Of a stretch of 64,000 nucleotides of DNA, positions 1 through 7,680 are shown piece after piece. The stretch's first letter is position 1. Each line of letters begins with the position of its first letter. A program made the translations under genes and the position numbers. The DNA comes from Thalassospira xianhensis MCCC 1A02616 (GTDB lineage Bacteria; Pseudomonadota; Alphaproteobacteria; Rhodospirillales; Thalassospiraceae), in contig NZ_JPWA01000016.1 in NCBI RefSeq assembly GCF_003326475.1, positions 42,244 through 106,243 of the forward strand. The letters are read 5' to 3'. Under the pieces are notes generated by a model. It was not told the DNA's origin. It searched no databases and worked only from the letters and a program-made list of their open reading frames with translations.

Positions 1-586
1 CCGCTTTCTCGACGCGACGACGGATGGTGTAAAGATCAACCTCGAACTGGTCTTCATCAACGTCACCCCGCGCACCGATCAGAACCTGTTCGATTTCAGG
101 CCGCGTCTGGTTGGCTTTTTCACCGATAACCGAAACATCGACAGGAACCTGACGCCAGCCAAGAATACCATAACCCTGTTTCAGGATTTCGGTTTCAACG
201 ATGGCACGGCACCGTTCCTGTGCTGACATGTCGATACGCGGCAGGAATACCTGACCAACCGCAATCAGGCTTTCCGGCGCTTCCTGATTGATAACCTTCA
301 GATACGCCTTAAAGAAATCCTGCGGGATTTGCAGGTGAATGCCTGCGCCATCGCCGGTTTTGCCGTCGGCATCAACGGCACCACGGTGCCAGATCGCCTT
401 AAGCGCTTCGATACCGGCTTCAACCACCTCGCGACGCGGCTTGCCATCAATCGCACCGACAAGACCCACGCCACAGTTGGCGTGTTCTTCGGCCGGATCA
501 TACATACCGTTCACCGACAGATGTTCGGCATTCTTTTCAAAACGGGCGATCTCTTGCGCGCCACGGTCATGAATAATCTTGTTCAT
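1..586 (-). CDS. gltB: Glutamate synthase large subunit, N-terminal part (cut by window edge)
   Basis: This is the first 195 codons of the NADPH-dependent glutamate synthase large subunit, which transfers the amide nitrogen of glutamine to 2-oxoglutarate in the cytoplasm. The ATG at 586 follows a strong ribosome-binding site (TAGGAGAGAG). A propeptide of 37 residues precedes NCGVGL, and Cys38 is the expected N-terminal nucleophile of the class II glutamine amidotransferase domain after propeptide removal; a propeptide of about this length is known from Azospirillum GltB. The visible part covers only the start of the amidotransferase domain, and the synthase and FMN domains lie outside the window. 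It lies 28 bases downstream of gltD on the same strand, so the order gltD-gltB and cotranscription are likely. Confidence 0.95.
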   Translation of the reverse strand, partial: MNKIIHDRGAQEIARFEKNAEHLSVNGMYDPAEEHANCGVGLVGAIDGKPRREVVEAGIEALKAIWHRGAVDADGKTGDGAGIHLQIPQDFFKAYLKVINQEAPESLIAVGQVFLPRIDMSAQERCRAIVETEILKQGYGILGWRQVPVDVSVIGEKANQTRPEIEQVLIGARGDVDEDQFEVDLYTIRRRVEKA

Positions 587-614
587 AACTCTCTCTCCTA
601 ATGCGGCAGCGGGC

Positions 615-2045
615 TTAAGCAGCAGCTTCTTTGCGCGCCAGCAGATATTCATCGATCCGGTCAGCCGCATCGCGACCGTCACGGATGGCCCAAACCACCA
701 GCGACGCACCGCGCGCAATATCACCGGCGGCAAAAACGCCATCCAGATTGGTCATCATCGAACGGAAATCGATTTTAACCGTGCCCCAGCGCGACACACC
801 CAGTTCCGGTGCCTCGAACAGGGTCGGCAGGTCTTCCGGCTCGAAACCAAGTGCCAGAATGACCATGTCGGCATCCATGGTGTAGTTCGACCCTTCGATC
901 AGTTCCGGGCTCTGGCGGCCACCGGCATCCGGGGCGCCAAGGCGCATCTTGACCGCACGCACACCGGTCACCTTGTCGTCGCCAACAAAGGCTTCCGGGT
1001 TGGTCAGCCAGACAAATTCAACGCCTTCTTCCTCGGCATTGGCCACTTCGCGCTGGGACCCCGGCATATTCGCACGGTCACGGCGATAAAGACATTTGAC
1101 CGACTTCGCACCCTGACGGATCGCGGTACGGACACAGTCCATGGCCGTATCGCCACCGCCAATAACCACAACGTTTTTGTCTTTGGCATTCAGCGTGCCA
1201 TCGTCATAGGCGGCAACCGTGTCGCCAAGGCCGATGCGGTTCGACGTCGTCAGATATTCCAGTGCCGGATAGATATTGCCAAGACCAACACCGGGCAGCT
1301 TCAGATCGCGGGACTTGTAAACACCCGTGGCGATCAGAACGCTGTCATGTTTGCGGCGCAGTTCATCAAGCGTCGCGTCGCGGCCAACCTCGAATTCGGT
1401 GTGCATTACGACACCGCCTTCTTCAAGCAGCTTTACGCGGCGTTCAACGATATGTTTTTCAAGCTTGAAACCCGGAATCCCGTAAACCAGCAATCCGCCC
1501 ATACGGTCATAGCGGTCATAGATATGGACTTCATATCCTTTGAGGCGCAGTTGTTCGGCCGCTGCCATGCCTGCCGGACCACCACCGATGATCCCGACCG
1601 ACATACCGTTTTCCTGCGTCGGCTTGGGGGCCTTGACCCAGCCATTCGCAAACGCAGTATCGGTAATGTATTTCTCGACAGAGCCAATCGTGACAGCACC
1701 ATGCGTTGACTGTTCGATCACGCAATTGCCCTCACACAGACGATCCTGCGGGCAGATGCGACCGGTCACTTCCGGCATGTTGTTGGTTGCTGCCGAAATG
1801 GCATAGGCTTCTTCCATACGACCTTCGGTCGTCAGGCGCAGCCAGTCCGGGATGTTATTATACAAAGGACAATGGGCCTGACAGAACGGCACACCACATT
1901 GCGAGCAGCGCGCGGACTGATCGGCCGCAGCTTCTGTCTCGAAACCTTCGTAAATTTCATTGAAGTCCGTGCGACGCTCGGATGCTTCTCTCTTGTGCGG
2001 ATATTTTTGTTCAAGATGAACAAACTTCAGCATCTTTTCTGTCAT
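615..2045 (-). CDS. gltD: Glutamate synthase small subunit (NADPH, FAD, Fe-S)
   Basis: The beta subunit oxidises NADPH and passes electrons through FAD and iron-sulfur clusters to GltB. The 476-residue length is normal. The N-terminal cluster cysteines are visible as CSQCGVPFCQAHCP (Cys47, 50, 55, 59), followed by CPQDRLCEGNC (Cys98, 104, 108). The FAD-binding glycines GGGPAG lie near residue 154 and the NADPH-binding GGGDTAMDC at 296-304. The ATG at 2045 follows GAGGG at a good distance; a second ATG four codons in is less well placed. Upstream on the minus strand a perfect TATAAT (2149-2154) could be a -10 box, but I see no good -35. It is cotranscribed with gltB. Confidence 0.96.
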   Translation of the reverse strand: MTEKMLKFVHLEQKYPHKREASERRTDFNEIYEGFETEAAADQSARCSQCGVPFCQAHCPLYNNIPDWLRLTTEGRMEEAYAISAATNNMPEVTGRICPQDRLCEGNCVIEQSTHGAVTIGSVEKYITDTAFANGWVKAPKPTQENGMSVGIIGGGPAGMAAAEQLRLKGYEVHIYDRYDRMGGLLVYGIPGFKLEKHIVERRVKLLEEGGVVMHTEFEVGRDATLDELRRKHDSVLIATGVYKSRDLKLPGVGLGNIYPALEYLTTSNRIGLGDTVAAYDDGTLNAKDKNVVVIGGGDTAMDCVRTAIRQGAKSVKCLYRRDRANMPGSQREVANAEEEGVEFVWLTNPEAFVGDDKVTGVRAVKMRLGAPDAGGRQSPELIEGSNYTMDADMVILALGFEPEDLPTLFEAPELGVSRWGTVKIDFRSMMTNLDGVFAAGDIARGASLVVWAIRDGRDAADRIDEYLLARKEAAA

Positions 2046-2214
2046 AGCAGCCCTCTAAAAGGGTTTTATGTTGCGGGTTGGCTTTTGTATACGCGCCGGT
2101 TTTGCAAGAATCCAGCACAAAATGCATGATAGGTCAATATTGCTGACCATTATATCCCCAAATAAAATCAGGGCATCAGGAATTTCTGGTTTTAAAGCGC
2201 TGAAAGAAAGTTTC

Positions 2215-2237
2215 AATAGTACCATTTTGGTACTATT
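2215..2237. promoter_or_regulatory. Perfect 9-bp inverted repeat, candidate operator
   Basis: Arms AATAGTACC and GGTACTATT flank a five-base spacer (ATTTT). The 23-bp palindrome sits in the divergent intergenic region between gltD and uppP, about 75 bases upstream of the likely uppP start. It has the symmetry of a dimeric helix-turn-helix binding site. No regulator of obvious matching type lies next to it, so the protein is unknown. It could also form a hairpin in the uppP leader, but lacks the T-run of a terminator. Confidence 0.5.
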
Positions 2238-2310
2238 AATGCGTTTCGCCTGTTCGCGCTAAGCTGCTATAAGCGGGGAGTTTTTGCCGATAACAGCGAT
2301 CGAGGCCGGG

Positions 2311-3141
2311 GTGACGTTACAACATATAATTCTTCTGGCAGTCATCCAGGGGATCACGGAATTCCTCCCCATCAGTTCATCAGGTCACCTGATCCTGACC
2401 CCCGCCCTGACAGGTGCTGCAGATCAGGGTTTGTTGGTAGATGTTGCCGTTCATGTCGGCACACTGGCCGCTGTTCTGATCTATTTCTGGCGCGATGTTT
2501 TCGCGATGATCGGCGGATTCTTCTTCCTTCTGTCCGGCCGGATCAATCCCGGTGCCCGACTCGCGCTGCATATCATCCTTGCCACCATCCCGGTGGTGGG
2601 GGTCGGCTTCTATCTGAAAGTCTCCGGGATCGAGGAACAATTGCGCTCGGTCGAAATCGTTGCCTGGACCACGCTTGTCTTTGGCATTGTCCTTTGGATT
2701 GCCGACAAGATCGGCATGACGATCAACCGGCTTGAACATATGCGCTGGGGCGGGGCCTTGTTCATCGGCCTCGCACAGGTCATTGCCCTTATTCCCGGTA
2801 CCAGCCGTTCGGGCATCACCATGACGGCGGCACGCCTGATGGGCTATGAACGTGCTGATGCTGCACAGTTTTCGATGCTGCTGTCGATCCCGGTCATTCT
2901 GGGTGCTGGCCTTCTGGCCGGTATCGATCTGCAACAATCGGGTGACATGGCCCTGACCATGGATGTCCTGCTTGCTGCCGGCCTCTCCTTCATCACCGCC
3001 CTGATCGCCATCGCCATGCTCATGAGCTGGCTTAAACGGTCAACCTTCACGCCGTTTGCGATTTACCGCATTCTTCTGGGCGGCGGCTTGCTGGTGTGGA
3101 TTTACGGTTACGGCATGGCACCTTTCGAAACGCTGTTCTAA
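2311..3141 (+). CDS. uppP: Undecaprenyl-diphosphatase (BacA/UppP family)
   Basis: This integral membrane enzyme dephosphorylates undecaprenyl diphosphate so the carrier lipid can be reused for peptidoglycan and surface polysaccharide synthesis. Both signature loops are present: QGITEFLPISSSGHL near residues 13-27 and PGTSRSG at 162-168, with several hydrophobic segments between and after them. I place the start at the GTG at 2311, preceded by GAGG at five bases, because the resulting MTLQHIILLAVIQG matches the family N-terminus. An in-frame TTG at 2284 behind GGGGAG would add nine residues and cannot be excluded. It is monocistronic, ending at a strong terminator (3187-3230). Confidence 0.95.
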   Translation: MTLQHIILLAVIQGITEFLPISSSGHLILTPALTGAADQGLLVDVAVHVGTLAAVLIYFWRDVFAMIGGFFFLLSGRINPGARLALHIILATIPVVGVGFYLKVSGIEEQLRSVEIVAWTTLVFGIVLWIADKIGMTINRLEHMRWGGALFIGLAQVIALIPGTSRSGITMTAARLMGYERADAAQFSMLLSIPVILGAGLLAGIDLQQSGDMALTMDVLLAAGLSFITALIAIAMLMSWLKRSTFTPFAIYRILLGGGLLVWIYGYGMAPFETLF

Positions 3142-3186
3142 GCCGCACATAAAGCCCTTCCTACCCTCCTATCGGGCAGATTGAAC

Positions 3187-3230
3187 AAGGCGCGAACCCG
3201 GGTATATTCCGCTGGCTTCGCGCCTTTTTT
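3187..3230 (+). terminator. Rho-independent terminator after uppP
   Basis: A perfect 10-bp stem (AAGGCGCGAA at 3187-3196 and TTCGCGCCTT at 3217-3226) with a 20-base loop is followed by a run of T. It separates uppP from the ArsR gene. Confidence 0.85.
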
Positions 3231-3276
3231 GTGTCTGGTGCCCCAAACTTGCCTTTCCAAATAATTTACCTTGCCC

Positions 3277-3304
3277 AGACACATAAGTCCGTGCTTATGT
3301 GTCT
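3277..3304. promoter_or_regulatory. 11-bp inverted repeat, likely ArsR-type operator
   Basis: Perfect arms AGACACATAAG (3277-3287) and CTTATGTGTCT (3294-3304) are separated by TCCGTG. The repeat ends two bases before the ATG of the ArsR-family gene at 3307. Palindromes containing ACATAAG/CTTATGT are the usual kind of site for ArsR-family repressors, which normally control their own operon, so autoregulation is the natural reading. Its position leaves no room for a Shine-Dalgarno sequence before the ATG. Confidence 0.7.
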
Positions 3305-3306
3305 GC

Positions 3307-3624
3307 ATGATGGAAAACGACATATTCAAAGCACTGGCCGATCCGACCCGGCGCACAATTTTTGAAAAGCTGGCCAGCAGCCAAAGCATGAATGCCAGTG
3401 CCCTTCGCAACGGTATGAGCATCAGCCAGCCTGCCATGTCCCAGCATCTGGCCGTGCTGCGCCAGGCAAAACTGGTGGACGAAGAACGACAGGGGCGCTT
3501 CGTCCATTACCGGGTCAATCCCGATGGGCTGGCGCTGATTGTTCAATGGGTCGCCCGATACAGCACCTTCTGGCCTGACCGGATAGACGCCTTGCGCCAG
3601 ACCCTAAAGGAGATGGACCAGTGA
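3307..3624 (+). CDS. ArsR-family winged-helix transcriptional regulator
   Basis: A 105-residue regulator, the usual size for the ArsR family. It starts MMENDIFKALADPTRR, the typical first helix (ALADPTRRTIFEKL), followed by the recognition region SISQPAMSQHLAVLRQAKLVDEERQG and the wing. The cysteine-rich metal site of arsenic sensors is absent, so it probably belongs to the subgroup that is paired with SRPBCC proteins rather than metal resistance. I start it at the ATG at 3307 (a second ATG follows at once), because this is where the domain begins; the frame is open back to a TTG at 3271. No Shine-Dalgarno is visible, so translation may be leaderless. The stop overlaps the next gene by four bases, indicating translational coupling. 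Confidence 0.88.
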   Translation: MMENDIFKALADPTRRTIFEKLASSQSMNASALRNGMSISQPAMSQHLAVLRQAKLVDEERQGRFVHYRVNPDGLALIVQWVARYSTFWPDRIDALRQTLKEMDQ

Positions 3625-3998
3625 CCGACAGCAAGACACGCACTGCCAAACCCGCAAAGCCGACAGCTTCCCGTCACCTTGAATTTGAATTCAGACTGGA
3701 TGCGCCAAAGGAAAAGGTCTGGCGGGCGATCAGCATTCCCGAAATTCGCGAAAGCTGGTTACCCGGCACCAATTTGCGCAATGCCAAACCGATACGGCAA
3801 ATTCCCGGCGAAGAAGTGACCTATCAGATGCGTGATCCCTCCCCGCCTTACCTGGAAAGCGTGGTGACCTTTCACCTCGCGCAAACCGGCGAAAACAGCA
3901 CATGCCTTCGCATCATCCATCAATTGACCGATGCAAGATGCCTGACCCCGGCCAAGGCCGCCAACAGCAATAGTGCGGAAATAATGTGCGCGGCCTGA
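3621..3998 (+). CDS. SRPBCC (AHSA1-like) domain protein
   Basis: A 125-residue protein with a short basic, Lys/Pro-rich N-terminus and then one START/SRPBCC fold recognisable from [24 protein letters not shown], and the central strands with the Tyr-rich [16 protein letters not shown]1-like proteins bind hydrophobic ligands or act as Hsp90-cochaperone relatives; in bacteria this form is commonly coupled to an ArsR regulator, as here. The GTG start overlaps the regulator's TGA (GTGA). The ligand cannot be told from the sequence. The C-terminal tail (about 25 residues) is short and polar compared with longer family members. Confidence 0.82.
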   Translation: MTDSKTRTAKPAKPTASRHLEFEFRLDAPKEKVWRAISIPEIRESWLPGTNLRNAKPIRQIPGEEVTYQMRDPSPPYLESVVTFHLAQTGENSTCLRIIHQLTDARCLTPAKAANSNSAEIMCAA

Positions 3999-4039
3999 CG
4001 CCGCCTCACCCGATCCCTTTTCGAACCCGGAGCCCCTCG

Positions 4040-4675
4040 ATGCGCGACATGATGCAACTGATCCCGATGGTGGTTGAACAGACCAGCGCGGGCGAACGGT
4101 CCTTTGACATTTTTTCGCGACTTTTGCGCGAAAGGATCATTTTCCTCAATGGCGAAGTAAATGACACCATCTCATCGCTTGTCTGTGCGCAATTGCTGTT
4201 TCTCGAAGCCGAAAACCCAAAAAAACCGATCAACCTTTATATCAATTCCCCGGGTGGCGTCGTCACCAGTGGCATGGCGATGTATGACACGATGCGCTAC
4301 ATAAAGGCGCCTGTTCATACCCTATGCATGGGCACCGCACGGTCCATGGGATCGTTCCTGCTGATGGCAGGCGAACCGGGCCACCGCGCTGCCCTGCCCA
4401 ATGCCAGTATCCATGTGCATCAACCGCTGGGTGGTTTTCAGGGCCAGGCATCGGATGTGCTGATCCATGCCGAAGAAATGCGCCTGACCAAACAGCGCAT
4501 GATCTCGCTTTATGCCAAACATTGCGGTCGCAGTTACGAGGAAGTGGAACGCACGCTGGACCGCGACCGTTTCATGACCGCAGATCAGGCTCTGGAATGG
4601 GGTCTGATTGATCAGGTACTCGAACATCACGGTGCCAATGACGATGACGCAGCCAGATCGACAGCAGACACCTGA
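4040..4675 (+). CDS. clpP: ATP-dependent Clp protease proteolytic subunit, solo paralogue
   Basis: A 211-residue serine protease of the ClpP family. The catalytic triad is complete: Ser102 (in ARSMGSFLL), His127 (HVHQPLGG) and Asp176 (DRDRFM). The ATG at 4040 follows GGAG at seven bases; an upstream in-frame ATG at 3986 overlaps the previous gene and lacks a good site. The gene is not next to tig, clpX or lon, where the main clpP of alphaproteobacteria normally lies, so it is probably a second copy. The oxyanion-side motif is CMGTARSMG rather than the usual CxGQAASMG, so the two residues before the nucleophile region differ (Gln to Thr, Ala to Arg). It could form mixed complexes with the main ClpP; that is inference. 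Confidence 0.9.
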   Translation: MRDMMQLIPMVVEQTSAGERSFDIFSRLLRERIIFLNGEVNDTISSLVCAQLLFLEAENPKKPINLYINSPGGVVTSGMAMYDTMRYIKAPVHTLCMGTARSMGSFLLMAGEPGHRAALPNASIHVHQPLGGFQGQASDVLIHAEEMRLTKQRMISLYAKHCGRSYEEVERTLDRDRFMTADQALEWGLIDQVLEHHGANDDDAARSTADT

Positions 4676-4684
4676 TCTGACGCA

Positions 4685-4960
4685 TTAATCCTGCCAGATC
4701 GGCCCGCCCGAGAGGATGATTTGCGCCCGCGCCGGGTCTTCCGGCGCATAACCACTATCGTCGACAAAACGCATCAGGAACGGCTCGTGCGACATTAAAA
4801 AGTCAATCGCACCCAATTGGACTTCATTGCTGGTGATCCCGGCTTTCAGATCATCAAGCCCCATACCGGTCTGGGCAAAAAGCCCTTCAAGCAACTCGTC
4901 ATCGCCCGCAATATGGGCAATTGCCCGAATGGCCAGAGTTTCAGCCGCTTCCTTGTTCAT
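4685..4960 (-). CDS. DUF3572 family protein
   Basis: A 91-residue soluble, acidic, mostly helical protein. The pattern ETLAIRAIAHIAGDDELLEGLF, then GAIDFLMSHEPFLMRFVDDSG and a C-terminal ARAQIILSGG, matches the DUF3572 family known from alphaproteobacteria. The function is unknown. The start follows AAGGATGGGGG. It is convergent with the clpP copy, with only nine bases between stops. A membrane protein gene lies upstream on the same strand 57 bases away. Confidence 0.8.
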   Translation of the reverse strand: MNKEAAETLAIRAIAHIAGDDELLEGLFAQTGMGLDDLKAGITSNEVQLGAIDFLMSHEPFLMRFVDDSGYAPEDPARAQIILSGGPIWQD

Positions 4961-5017
4961 CGTCCCCCATCCTTTATCACGTCCTTTATCGCGACACCTC
5001 GCCGTTTGCCGACACGG

Positions 5018-5410
5018 TTAGCTGAACCACTTGGCCTTGGCCAAGGCACGCCAGACAACCAGTCCGGCAATCACGATCAGAATGCCGCCGATCATGCCAA
5101 AATTCTGCCCCAGCAAGACAACGAGTCCCCAGAACCCGATGGTTCCGAACCCGACCGCAAGTGCCAGAAACGCTGATTTCGTAAGACTGTCCTGATTCTT
5201 CTGGGCGGCTTCTGCACGTTTAAGTTCGTCAACAATCTCGTACCAGGCAATCTGCTGCCAGCGCGAATATTTAAGCCCCTTGCGCGGGCCCTTGCGCAGG
5301 AACTCGTCAAGCTGCTTGACGATATTGGCCGCACGTTCCTCGGGCACGACATATTTGCCGAACCGCTCTTTTTTGCGCGGGCCTTCGTCTTCACTATCGA
5401 TATCGTTCAC
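5018..5410 (-). CDS. Small membrane protein with charged N-terminal half
   Basis: A 130-residue protein that I do not recognise. The first 85 residues are charged and probably cytoplasmic (GPRKKERFGKYVVPEE, then KGPRKGLKYSRWQQIAWYE); the C-terminal part has two hydrophobic segments, about residues 81-100 and 104-122, ending in KAKWFS. The GTG start at 5410 follows GGAG at seven bases, and no better start is present. It may be cotranscribed with the DUF3572 gene downstream. A two-helix hairpin anchored in the inner membrane is the simplest model. Confidence 0.75.
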   Translation of the reverse strand: MNDIDSEDEGPRKKERFGKYVVPEERAANIVKQLDEFLRKGPRKGLKYSRWQQIAWYEIVDELKRAEAAQKNQDSLTKSAFLALAVGFGTIGFWGLVVLLGQNFGMIGGILIVIAGLVVWRALAKAKWFS

Positions 5411-5653
5411 CCAACCACTCCGAAAGCTGCCCGTTTTCAGGCCATGTCATCGGTCATAAGCATTTCTGATTTATATCCGGTAAATCCGGAAATGCTGTGA
5501 GAATGATCGCGCAGTACCTCATGTCCCGCAAAAGCTTGCAGGAAAACAGATAACCACAGACATCAATAGTAAAGAGTGGAGGTATTCTGACTCGTTCAAA
5601 CGCGCGCTTTCCCAGACCGCATCTGCGGTCCGAGACGCGCATCGGTACTTACC

Positions 5654-5713
5654 TCAGGCAACAACCAGTGCACTGACAGCAATCAAGCCGAATACAAAAA
5701 GATGGATCATCAT
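5654..5713 (-). CDS. Candidate 19-residue hydrophobic peptide
   Basis: A very short frame encodes MMIHLFVFGLIAVSALVVA and is preceded by AGGAG at four bases from the first ATG and seven from the second. The peptide would be one transmembrane helix. Nothing else in the 440-base gap between the membrane protein and tRNA-Leu looks coding. Bacterial membrane peptides of this size exist (the KdpF and CydX type), but I see no similarity that assigns this one. It could instead be a chance frame or a leader peptide, though no gene follows closely on this strand. The support is the ribosome-binding site and the composition only. Confidence 0.4.
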   Translation of the reverse strand: MMIHLFVFGLIAVSALVVA

Positions 5714-5729
5714 TTGCTCCTGTCGCAAA

Positions 5730-5769
5730 GGGACATCGGTCCCGGTCAAACGCACGCATGTTGCGTTTG
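5730..5769. promoter_or_regulatory. Two adjacent inverted repeats upstream of the 19-residue frame
   Basis: GGGAC/GTCCC (5730-5743, four-base loop) and CAAACGCA/TGCGTTTG (5747-5769, seven-base spacer) lie side by side, 16 bases before the short hydrophobic frame. They could form a structured leader or be protein-binding sites. The rest of the gap 5411-5853 shows nothing I can support. Confidence 0.4.
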
Positions 5770-5853
5770 TTCCTGACCGATACGTTGCAAAACAGGTTAT
5801 TTGATGGCGCATCTCACCTGATCACAAAGGACTGTTTGATAATCGGATGAAAA

Positions 5854-5942
5854 TGGTGCGGGCGGCCGGACTTGAACCGGCAAGGTCTTTAAGGACCGGC
5901 GGATTTTAAGTCCGCTGCGTATACCAATTTCGCCACGCCCGC
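5854..5942 (-). tRNA. tRNA-Leu (anticodon UAA)
   Basis: The minus strand folds as a tRNA with long variable arm. The acceptor stem pairs GCGGGCG (starting at 5942) with CGCCCGC before an encoded ACCA at the 3' end. The anticodon stem GCGGA/TCCGC holds loop CTTAAAA, giving anticodon TAA (5906-5908). The T arm carries GGTTCAAGTCC. The class II variable arm and the UAA anticodon identify leucine. Confidence 0.97.
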
Positions 5943-6175
5943 AAAGCGCTCAGAAGGTTGGTGTTCCAACCGGCAGAACAGGGTTCTAGCGCGGCTTTAA
6001 AAACGGCGCAATACCGGAATGCCCGATTTTGCCAATCCCGGAAAGCCCGACATGGGTGATGGCTGCAGAATGACGAATGCGGCATTGCGACATAATTGCC
6101 TGTCTTTCACCACATTACCCCCATTTTTCCCCGGCAAGGTTGCAATGATCCCATAAGAATCAATAGGCGATCCAG

Positions 6176-7579
6176 TTGACCGTGAAGAGGCACAGGTACA
6201 TTTCACTGGCTATCTCAGCATGTCTGGCACTTGCCATGCTTGGCCTGTTGTTGCGCCACGAAATCATTCCCTATGCCAACGCCGAGGATGACGGCCCCAG
6301 CCGTCTTGACGCGCCGATCCTGCGAAGTGAAACAATCAACCGGTCTGCCAACCAGCAACGCCACCTCAATCGCCTCTATGACAAGATGGAGAAAGATCTC
6401 GTCGGAAGCACAATCGGCCCCCTTTTTCTCGATAATTCGATTCCTGCCCCGGCCCAGCCGCCAAATGCACTGGCACTTGGTACCGGTGATGCAACAACCA
6501 TCGAAACATTTGGCGGCCGGTCCGCTCTGGCATCAATTGCCAAGAAACTTGATTTTGATACGGCAAATGGCACCTTCCCGAATCAGGCACGCCGCCGGGC
6601 CACTCCCATCAACATGTGGGTACATGGCAGCCAGACGAATATCGAGAATCGCATTGCCGATACCGGTTACAATCCGAACCTCAGCGGTGATGTCATCTCA
6701 ATCGATACCGGGGTCGATTATCAGGTCGATGACAGCCTGATTATCGGACTTGGTGTCGGCTGGGGCAGCGTACTAAGCGAAGCCGCCGCAAGGCAGGTTT
6801 TATATCGGGAAAACAACGTTACATTTTCCCCCTATTTTGTATCGCGCATGACCGAATGGCTGAATATCCGCGGCAGCATCGGAATTGGCAGCAGCACCAT
6901 CACCCAATCGGCACTCAATGGCGGTTCGGATGATCTCAGCTATGCCGAAAATCTCGACAGTTCGACATTGTCGAGCTCCATCGGCTTCGGCACGGAATAT
7001 GATCTCGGCTTTCTCCCCCTCACGCTCAGCCTCGACGGTGATATCATCACCGCCCGCGAGGAATTTGAAAGCGCACGCGCGGTCGACGGATCACTGGTAC
7101 CGGCACGCACGGCCTTGAACCAGATTTTCGATAGCACCGCCGAGGCACGCTATAACCTTGTTCTGGGCGATCATCGCCTTGTGCCCTTTGCCGGTCAAGA
7201 TCAGGCCATCACCCTGATGAACCAGGGTTATGGCCGTTCCACCAATCGCCGCTACTTCGCCGGGACCGAATATGCCTATGACCCGTGGCAGATCGGGGCA
7301 TCCGTCGAAGGCTTCCGCGAATTTTCACCAAATTCCGATGCGGTCGAGGGTATAAGGTCGGAACTCAGTCTGCGTTCGGAATTGCCCTATGGCTACGGGG
7401 TCCTGAGCCCCTACCTGACAAGTGAAAACACCAGCACCTATTCGCAAATGGGGGGGGGTATCACCCATAACTGGGGTGGCATTCCCGGTCAGATGAGCCT
7501 TGAGGTACAGCGAAAACTGACCTTCGAAACCGAACACAACAACCTGTCTGGCCTGATGACGATCCATTTCGATTTCTGA
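6176..7579 (+). CDS. Outer membrane beta-barrel protein, autotransporter-like
   Basis: A 467-residue protein with an N-terminal hydrophobic segment (about residues 8-26, ISLAISACLALAMLGLLL) that may be a signal peptide or anchor, a linker of about 115 residues, and then from about residue 145 alternating amphipathic strands such as SLIIGLGVGWGSV, FSPYFVSRMTEWLNIRGSIGIG and SLEVQRKLTFE. It ends in aromatic phenylalanine (MTIHFDF), the usual signature for outer membrane insertion by BAM. The layout resembles an autotransporter translocator without a long passenger. The start is TTG at 6176 behind AGGCGA; a GTG at 6182 is the alternative. The gene stands alone between tRNA-Leu and bluB. The substrate or role is unknown. 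Confidence 0.75.
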   Translation: MTVKRHRYISLAISACLALAMLGLLLRHEIIPYANAEDDGPSRLDAPILRSETINRSANQQRHLNRLYDKMEKDLVGSTIGPLFLDNSIPAPAQPPNALALGTGDATTIETFGGRSALASIAKKLDFDTANGTFPNQARRRATPINMWVHGSQTNIENRIADTGYNPNLSGDVISIDTGVDYQVDDSLIIGLGVGWGSVLSEAAARQVLYRENNVTFSPYFVSRMTEWLNIRGSIGIGSSTITQSALNGGSDDLSYAENLDSSTLSSSIGFGTEYDLGFLPLTLSLDGDIITAREEFESARAVDGSLVPARTALNQIFDSTAEARYNLVLGDHRLVPFAGQDQAITLMNQGYGRSTNRRYFAGTEYAYDPWQIGASVEGFREFSPNSDAVEGIRSELSLRSELPYGYGVLSPYLTSENTSTYSQMGGGITHNWGGIPGQMSLEVQRKLTFETEHNNLSGLMTIHFDF

Positions 7580-7680
7580 TGTTTCCGCGCCTTGCCGGCA
7601 TCTTGTGGCTTGGCGTTACACCCCTGTCCGGTTAGGGTGCACAAAGAATTCGAAACCGCCCAGACCAGCAGGTTCGCGCC

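Noticed and set aside
579..1709. A 376-codon frame opposite gltD
   Set aside because: Antisense shadow of a well-identified gene; no own ribosome-binding site or domain.
5454..5642. A 62-codon frame on the minus strand
   Set aside because: No ribosome-binding site, Cys/Arg-rich random-looking product.
5854..5942. tRNA-Leu as an integration site for a mobile element
   Set aside because: There is no integrase, no repeated 3' tRNA fragment nearby, and flanking genes look like ordinary chromosome.
7580..7680. Cobalamin riboswitch upstream of bluB
   Set aside because: Only 100 bases are available and none of the conserved aptamer blocks occur.
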